NCBI GenBank assembly: GCA_965601825.1 | Contig: OZ271839.1 | Span: 1,798,001 to 1,862,000 of the forward strand | DNA from: HXMU1420-13 sp965601825 | Lineage (GTDB): Bacteria; Bacteroidota; Rhodothermia; Balneolales; Balneolaceae | DNA length: 64,000 nt | Direction of reading: 5' to 3' | Shown: one piece after another, positions 59,899 to 64,000 of the stretch | How positions within the stretch are numbered: position 1 is the stretch's first letter | How the letters are laid out: the number at the start of each line of letters is the position of its first letter | Notes under the pieces: model-generated | Database searches by the model: none | Told to the model about the DNA's origin: nothing | The model's input: only the letters and a program-made list of their open reading frames with translations | Translations under genes and position numbers: made by a program

Positions 59899-61908
59899 AT
59901 GAATCATACTTCATTAAAAGAACGGTCGTACGGTATAGGGAAATCAACTGTATTGGCTTTAGCATTACTGGTTAGTTATGCGTGTTCGTCATCATCAGAA
60001 ACTGTGATGGCACCTTTTACTGCTCCTGAAGTTGCTTCTATAGACGAAGCCGTAGTTCCTTCGCCGGATCCACGGGTTGGCTTATCTGAAGGACTTTTCG
60101 ACGCAGGACAAGCAATCTGGAATCTTGAAGTTTTATCACAAACTCCACCACCAGAAAAATTCGTAGGTAAAACAAATTCTGATTTAGCATTCCAGGGGAA
60201 TTATGCTTTTCAGGGTAATTACAATGGAATTATTGTTTGGGATATTTCTGATCCAACAAGCCCGGTACTGGTACGTGATTATGAATGCCCGGCTTCACAA
60301 AGCGACGTTTCTGTTTATGGAAACCTAATGTTCGTTTCTGGTGAAGGTCTTGAAGGCCGTTTAGATTGTGGTACTCAAGGTGTTCAGCAACAAGTAAGTG
60401 AAGATCGATTAAGAGGTATTCGAATTTTTGATATTTCAAATATTGAAGAACCTGAGTACATCGCTAATGTTCAGACTTGCCGTGGTTCTCACACTCACTC
60501 GGTTTTAAAAGATCCAAATGATGATGAGAATGTATATGTATACGTTTCGGGTTCTGCTCCAATCAGACCGGATCAAGAACTTCCAGGATGTTCAGCGCTT
60601 CAACCAGAAGAAGATCCAAATTCAGCCTTATTCAGAATTGAGGTAATTAAAGTTCCTCTCGATAGCCCTGAAGATGCTGCTATTGTAAGTTCACCAAGAA
60701 TCTTTGAAGACCTTGAAGAACCTCCAACGCACGGTCCTGCTCCTGCTGATATCAGAGCAATTCAGGCTGCAAAAGATGCTGGAAAGTTTGTTGTTCAGTT
60801 TGGCGGTAACGATGTTGTACTTCCAGATGGATTTGCAAGAAACATGTTAAACTCTGTTGTACAGGAAAGAGGTGGCGAAGGTGCCCCAACAGCAGAAGAT
60901 TCAACATCATTAAGAGAAACTATCCAGGCAAGAATCGAAGCAATGTTTGGTGGTGGATCTGATGATGAAACTCGTCGTCGTGGTCCGGATCAGTGTCATG
61001 ATATCACACTGTACCCTGAAATTGGGTTAGCTGGTGGTGCGTGTGAAGGATACGGTCTATTGCTTGACATCTCTGATCCGGCAAATCCGGTAAGAATTGA
61101 TGCAGTTGCTGACTCGAACTTTGCTTACTGGCACTCTGCAACATTCAGTAATGATGGTGAAACAGTTATTTTCACTGACGAATGGGGTGGTGGAGGCGGA
61201 CCTAAGTGCCGCGTTGATGATCCTAGAGAGTGGGGAGCGAATGCAATCTTCACAATCGAAGACGGAAAGATGAATTTCAAAGAGTATTACAAATTATCAG
61301 CTCCTCAAACTGAGTTTGAGAACTGTGTTGCACATAACGGTTCTCTAATTCCGGTTCCAGATCGTGATATCATGGTTCAGTCTTGGTATCAGGGTGGAAT
61401 TTCAATCTTTGATTTCACTGACCCTGCAAGCCCAACTGAAATTGCATTCCATGATTACGGTCCGGTTGCTACAGATGGTTCAGGTTTTGGTGGTAGCTGG
61501 AGTGTATACTGGTATAACGGTTACATCGTTAACTCAGAAATCGCTCGTGGTCTGGATATCTTTGGACTAACACCTAGCCCATTCTTAACTGAGAATGAGA
61601 TTGCTGCTGCGAAAACAGTTGAGTGGGATTATTTGAATGCACAAGGTCAGCCAAAAATTGTTTGGCCTAATACTATGCATTTAGCAAAAGCGTATGTAGA
61701 TCAGCTTGATCGTGATGGTTCTCTATCTGATGAAGTGATTACAGCTTTCCGTCAGGGAATGGCGAATGCAGAAGCTTCACCTCAAGGAAAAATGGGTGAT
61801 ATGCTAGAAGACTTAGCAGATGAAGTTGCTGATCATGCATCTTCTTCAAGTGACTCAGAAAAAGTTGAGAAACTTGCTGACACTCTAAGAGCTATTGCTT
61901 CTATGTAA
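59899..61908 (+). CDS. LVIVD-repeat beta-propeller lipoprotein
   Basis: A 669-residue exported protein with lipobox SYAC (Cys29). Repeats such as YNGIIVWDISDPTSPVLVRDYE, RGIRIFDISNIEEPEYIANV, YGLLLDISDPANPVRIDAV and GGISIFDFTDPASPTEIAFHDY are the LVIVD beta-propeller type. It also has a long insert (about 270-375), several cysteines suited to disulfides, and a helical tail (about 590-669). Function unknown; surface binding is typical. It is probably co-transcribed with the DUF305 gene and ends at a strong terminator. Confidence 0.82.
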   Translation: MNHTSLKERSYGIGKSTVLALALLVSYACSSSSETVMAPFTAPEVASIDEAVVPSPDPRVGLSEGLFDAGQAIWNLEVLSQTPPPEKFVGKTNSDLAFQGNYAFQGNYNGIIVWDISDPTSPVLVRDYECPASQSDVSVYGNLMFVSGEGLEGRLDCGTQGVQQQVSEDRLRGIRIFDISNIEEPEYIANVQTCRGSHTHSVLKDPNDDENVYVYVSGSAPIRPDQELPGCSALQPEEDPNSALFRIEVIKVPLDSPEDAAIVSSPRIFEDLEEPPTHGPAPADIRAIQAAKDAGKFVVQFGGNDVVLPDGFARNMLNSVVQERGGEGAPTAEDSTSLRETIQARIEAMFGGGSDDETRRRGPDQCHDITLYPEIGLAGGACEGYGLLLDISDPANPVRIDAVADSNFAYWHSATFSNDGETVIFTDEWGGGGGPKCRVDDPREWGANAIFTIEDGKMNFKEYYKLSAPQTEFENCVAHNGSLIPVPDRDIMVQSWYQGGISIFDFTDPASPTEIAFHDYGPVATDGSGFGGSWSVYWYNGYIVNSEIARGLDIFGLTPSPFLTENEIAAAKTVEWDYLNAQGQPKIVWPNTMHLAKAYVDQLDRDGSLSDEVITAFRQGMANAEASPQGKMGDMLEDLADEVADHASSSSDSEKVEKLADTLRAIASM

Positions 61909-61930
61909 TCTGATTCAATTTCAGAAATTG

Positions 61931-61963
61931 AAAAGCCCGGTTCGAGTGAATCGGGCTTTTTTT
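61931..61963 (+). terminator. Terminator of the DUF305-LVIVD unit
   Basis: AAAAGCCCGGTTC (61931-61943) pairs with GAATCGGGCTTTT (61948-61960) through a 13-base stem with one G-U pair and a GAGT loop, then a run of T. It lies 22 bases after the LVIVD stop. The A run on the left makes it usable on the minus strand too, for the macro-domain gene. Confidence 0.9.
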
Positions 61964-61974
61964 GTTTTCAAAAG

Positions 61975-62430
61975 CTATCCTTGGTATTCAACAAAGGTAT
62001 GATCAACTCCAGAAAGTTCTTGTTTAATAATCTCATAAATTATATCCCAATTACCACCACCAAGACCAGCTCCAATCGCAGGGTACCCAATTCGTAATCC
62101 GGCGAATTGTTCTTTAACGTTTTTGAAGACTTTTCTGATCGCATTATAGTCTGCCTTGATACCACTACCTTTCCAGTCATATTGGGTATAACCGTTTACT
62201 AAGATCAATTTCCCGATGATGATTTCAACTTCCACATACGATATTGAACCGAGTTTCGATCGATCACCTTTTATCGTTTTCAGGTCAGCTTCATATGCTT
62301 CAGGGAACTTCAGCTTTATTGATTTAGCAATTCCTGCGTCCATACTACAGAAACAATTACAACCGTGAATAATTACATCAAAGTCTCCTTTTTCTGCTAA
62401 TTCAATTAAATCTCCTTTAATTTTTTTCAA
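61975..62430 (-). CDS. Macro-domain protein
   Basis: A 151-residue single macro domain, which binds ADP-ribose or hydrolyses its derivatives. The start KIKGDLIELAEKGDFDVIIHGCNCFCSMDAGIAKSI includes the adenosine-binding Asp and the G-C-N loop, and IGYPAIGAGLGGGNWDIIYEII is the diphosphate loop of the Appr-1-p-processing type. Start codon is TTG at 62430. The HAD phosphatase gene lies 26 bases upstream on the same strand. Confidence 0.9.
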   Translation of the reverse strand: MKKIKGDLIELAEKGDFDVIIHGCNCFCSMDAGIAKSIKLKFPEAYEADLKTIKGDRSKLGSISYVEVEIIIGKLILVNGYTQYDWKGSGIKADYNAIRKVFKNVKEQFAGLRIGYPAIGAGLGGGNWDIIYEIIKQELSGVDHTFVEYQG

Positions 62431-62456
62431 TCGTGAATTGGGCTTTTTTGTTTTAG

Positions 62457-63086
62457 CTAATCGTATATGATAGTTTTTAGTTCATCCATATAACTGAATC
62501 TCTCAACTCCCTTTATGTATTCATTAAGATTTAAAGGATCAAATAAAATTGTTTTCATACCCGCTGCTAAACCTGATTGAATTCCTAACCTGCTGTCCTC
62601 AATTACTAAACATTCAGATGGTTGAAATCCCATTGTTTTAGCAGCATGAAGAAACAAGTCGGGTTCTGGTTTCCATGAATTGATTTCGTATGAACTGAAA
62701 ATGTTATTACCGAAATACTTTGTTAAACCGGTTACTTCAAGAGATGTCTTAATTTTTTTTATCGGACCACTAGATGCGACACAGACTGGTAGAATGTTTT
62801 GTTCGAGGAATTCTATAACTCCTTTAAATGGTACTAAGTCTTTTTCGAAAAGCTGTTCGACTAATTCTCGGTATTCAGTTACAAAGTTTTCTTGAAATGT
62901 GATTTGATGTTCTTTTTCCAAAGAGTCCAATATCTCGGACAATTTACCACCTCGAAACTTCTTCATCATTTGATCGGCAGAAGCTTCAATGCCATACTCA
63001 CGAAGCTTTATTTCGAGACCTAGGTTACAGAGATACTCACTGTCTACCAAAGTTCCATCACAATCGAATATCAAGCACTTAATCAT
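62457..63086 (-). CDS. HAD-family phosphatase, beta-phosphoglucomutase-like
   Basis: A 209-residue haloacid dehalogenase-fold enzyme. Motif I FDCDGTLVDSE carries Asp9 and Asp11; a helical cap (about 15-85) follows; motif II is CVASSGP, motif III is the Lys in SWKPEPDLFLHAA and motif IV is LVIEDSRLGIQSGLAAG. The cap type and signatures place it among the beta-phosphoglucomutase/phosphatase (YqaB, YfbT-like) proteins. Substrate unknown. Confidence 0.9.
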   Translation of the reverse strand: MIKCLIFDCDGTLVDSEYLCNLGLEIKLREYGIEASADQMMKKFRGGKLSEILDSLEKEHQITFQENFVTEYRELVEQLFEKDLVPFKGVIEFLEQNILPVCVASSGPIKKIKTSLEVTGLTKYFGNNIFSSYEINSWKPEPDLFLHAAKTMGFQPSECLVIEDSRLGIQSGLAAGMKTILFDPLNLNEYIKGVERFSYMDELKTIIYD

Positions 63087-63140
63087 TTGCTCAATATACC
63101 CAAAGAGAAGCGTTTTTAAACTCTCATATGTTGTTAAGTA

Positions 63141-64000
63141 TTAATTGAGAAATGTCTCTGACCATAAAGTAAAAGAAGGCCTTTCTGCACCTGTCTCGCT
63201 AAGTAATCCAGTATCTCTCCAAATCTGTCCCAGGTCTTTAACTTCTACAGGGAAGGTTTCCCAAAGTGCATCAAAGTCTCTATGAGCCCACCAAATGATG
63301 AATTCAAAGTCTTGATCATCAGCATTTTCAATTAAAGTTTCCAGATATGCTAACTGACTATTTTCATCTCCATCAATAGACACGTTAAGATTTGGGATAA
63401 CTAGATTTTCGGCTAATTGTGCTGTTTCAACAAATGCGATTGGCAGTGTAGTATTCTCATATAGGAAGTCGAACGCCTCCTGAATTTGAGGTTTCGAACT
63501 GAGTCCCTTTAGAAATGGATAAAAACTAATTGCTACAAAATCATTTTGATTCGCATGGTTCATTATATCATCTATATAAGTCTGAGGATTTGAAACCTCT
63601 GGTTCGAAAAGGTTATGAAGTGAAATAGACTCAGCAATCTTTATTTCAGGATGTAACTGTCTAATTCTGGATTTGACCTCATTGATCAGATTTTTATATG
63701 AAGTCCATTGATCTGGTGTTCTTAGTCTAAGTTCATTGAACTCAATACTAATTACTAAGTAATCAGGATTAAATTGATTAGCTAAATAATCAATGTGCTT
63801 GAAATAACCATTTCTTATATCAACATCATCAAAGGTTGTATAGGAAGGAGTACTCCCATCAAAATCCTGTGCAAGTTCATCTCTGTTTGAAGTGAGTAGG
63901 CTTACTGATAGTAATAGTTCTTTACCAGCTATTCTTCTATTTACTCGCCCAGATATTTCATTAACAAATTCAGCAGGTAAATCCAGATCGTTTATCCAGG
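63141..64000 (-). CDS. Glycosidase-like TIM-barrel protein, 5' end beyond the window
   Basis: The frame is open from 63141 all the way to the right edge (I translated 63564-64000 by hand and found no stop), so the ATG at 63563 is internal and at least 286 residues are encoded here. Landmarks are NPDYLVISIEFNELRL, with the Glu/Asn-Glu pair typical of clan A glycosidases at the end of strand 4, DFVAISFYPF, PIAFVETAQ as the candidate nucleophile strand, and FEFIIWWAHRDFD. It resembles endo-glycosidases such as GH53-like proteins, but the exact family and the N-terminal signal are outside the window. Confidence 0.65.
   Translation of the reverse strand, partial: WINDLDLPAEFVNEISGRVNRRIAGKELLLSVSLLTSNRDELAQDFDGSTPSYTTFDDVDIRNGYFKHIDYLANQFNPDYLVISIEFNELRLRTPDQWTSYKNLINEVKSRIRQLHPEIKIAESISLHNLFEPEVSNPQTYIDDIMNHANQNDFVAISFYPFLKGLSSKPQIQEAFDFLYENTTLPIAFVETAQLAENLVIPNLNVSIDGDENSQLAYLETLIENADDQDFEFIIWWAHRDFDALWETFPVEVKDLGQIWRDTGLLSETGAERPSFTLWSETFLN

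Noticed and set aside
63141..63563. Complete 140-residue gene at the right edge
   Set aside because: The same frame stays open to base 64000 with coherent barrel text, so the ATG at 63563 is internal.

Overview
The window is about 64 kb of AT-rich chromosomal DNA from a Gram-negative bacterium of the Bacteroidota/Balneolota type; a Balneola-like member of the Balneolaceae is the best guess. The evidence is a BamA ending in phenylalanine with several Skp-like chaperones behind it, many short-signal lipoproteins, an AccD lacking its zinc-ribbon cysteines, a small protein of the Lacal_2735 type, azurin, and several TTG starts. The placement rests on protein recognition by eye, not on a marker tree. 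I saw no rRNA, tRNA, CRISPR array, prophage or plasmid region.

Layout. 1-5.6 kb (+): ribH, uppS, bamA and three tandem OmpH/Skp-like chaperones, closed by a terminator. 5.65-17.1 kb: a VWA protein (-) and rnhB (+), then a long minus-strand block that reads recX, AI-2E-type permease, purN, purH, mreB, mreC, mreD, mrdA, rodA, so the rod-shape elongation machinery forms one cluster. 17.1-20.2 kb (+): a FIST sensor protein coupled to a PAS hybrid histidine kinase. 20.2-23.3 kb (-): recA, then the tryptophan-degrading pair kynA-kynU. 23.4-30.8 kb: BadF-type kinase, TatD nuclease, S41 peptidase lipoprotein, two small lipoproteins, GNAT acetyltransferase, pdxB and a pyrimidine nucleoside phosphorylase.

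30.9-36.9 kb (+) is the most unusual region: PspA/IM30, a short coiled-coil protein that resembles the C-terminal part of PspA, a two-helix membrane protein with a long coiled cytoplasmic part, an enoyl-CoA hydratase, a CorC/CNNM-type membrane protein and an AAA+ ATPase with a degenerate first half. I read it as a candidate membrane-maintenance system in which an ESCRT-III-like scaffold is encoded near a remodelling ATPase.

36.9-46.5 kb is mostly minus-strand accessory genes (membrane proteins, lipoproteins, a serine beta-lactamase-fold hydrolase, an SGNH esterase, a gamma-glutamylcyclotransferase-like protein, azurin, a porin-like barrel and a SnoaL-like lipoprotein) with pheA on the plus strand. 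46.5-56.4 kb is housekeeping: xseA, a thioesterase, pyrC, tsaB, accD, a dipeptidyl-peptidase IV, obgE and dprA. It is interrupted by an IS200-like transposase between two palindromes, by two long imperfect palindromes on either side of tsaB, and by other intergenic stem-loops. 56.4-64 kb: a frameshifted secreted-protein gene, a phosphohexomutase, a DUF305 protein with a Met/His-rich insert followed by an LVIVD beta-propeller lipoprotein, a macro-domain protein, a HAD phosphatase, and the 3' part of a glycosidase-like gene that runs off the right edge.
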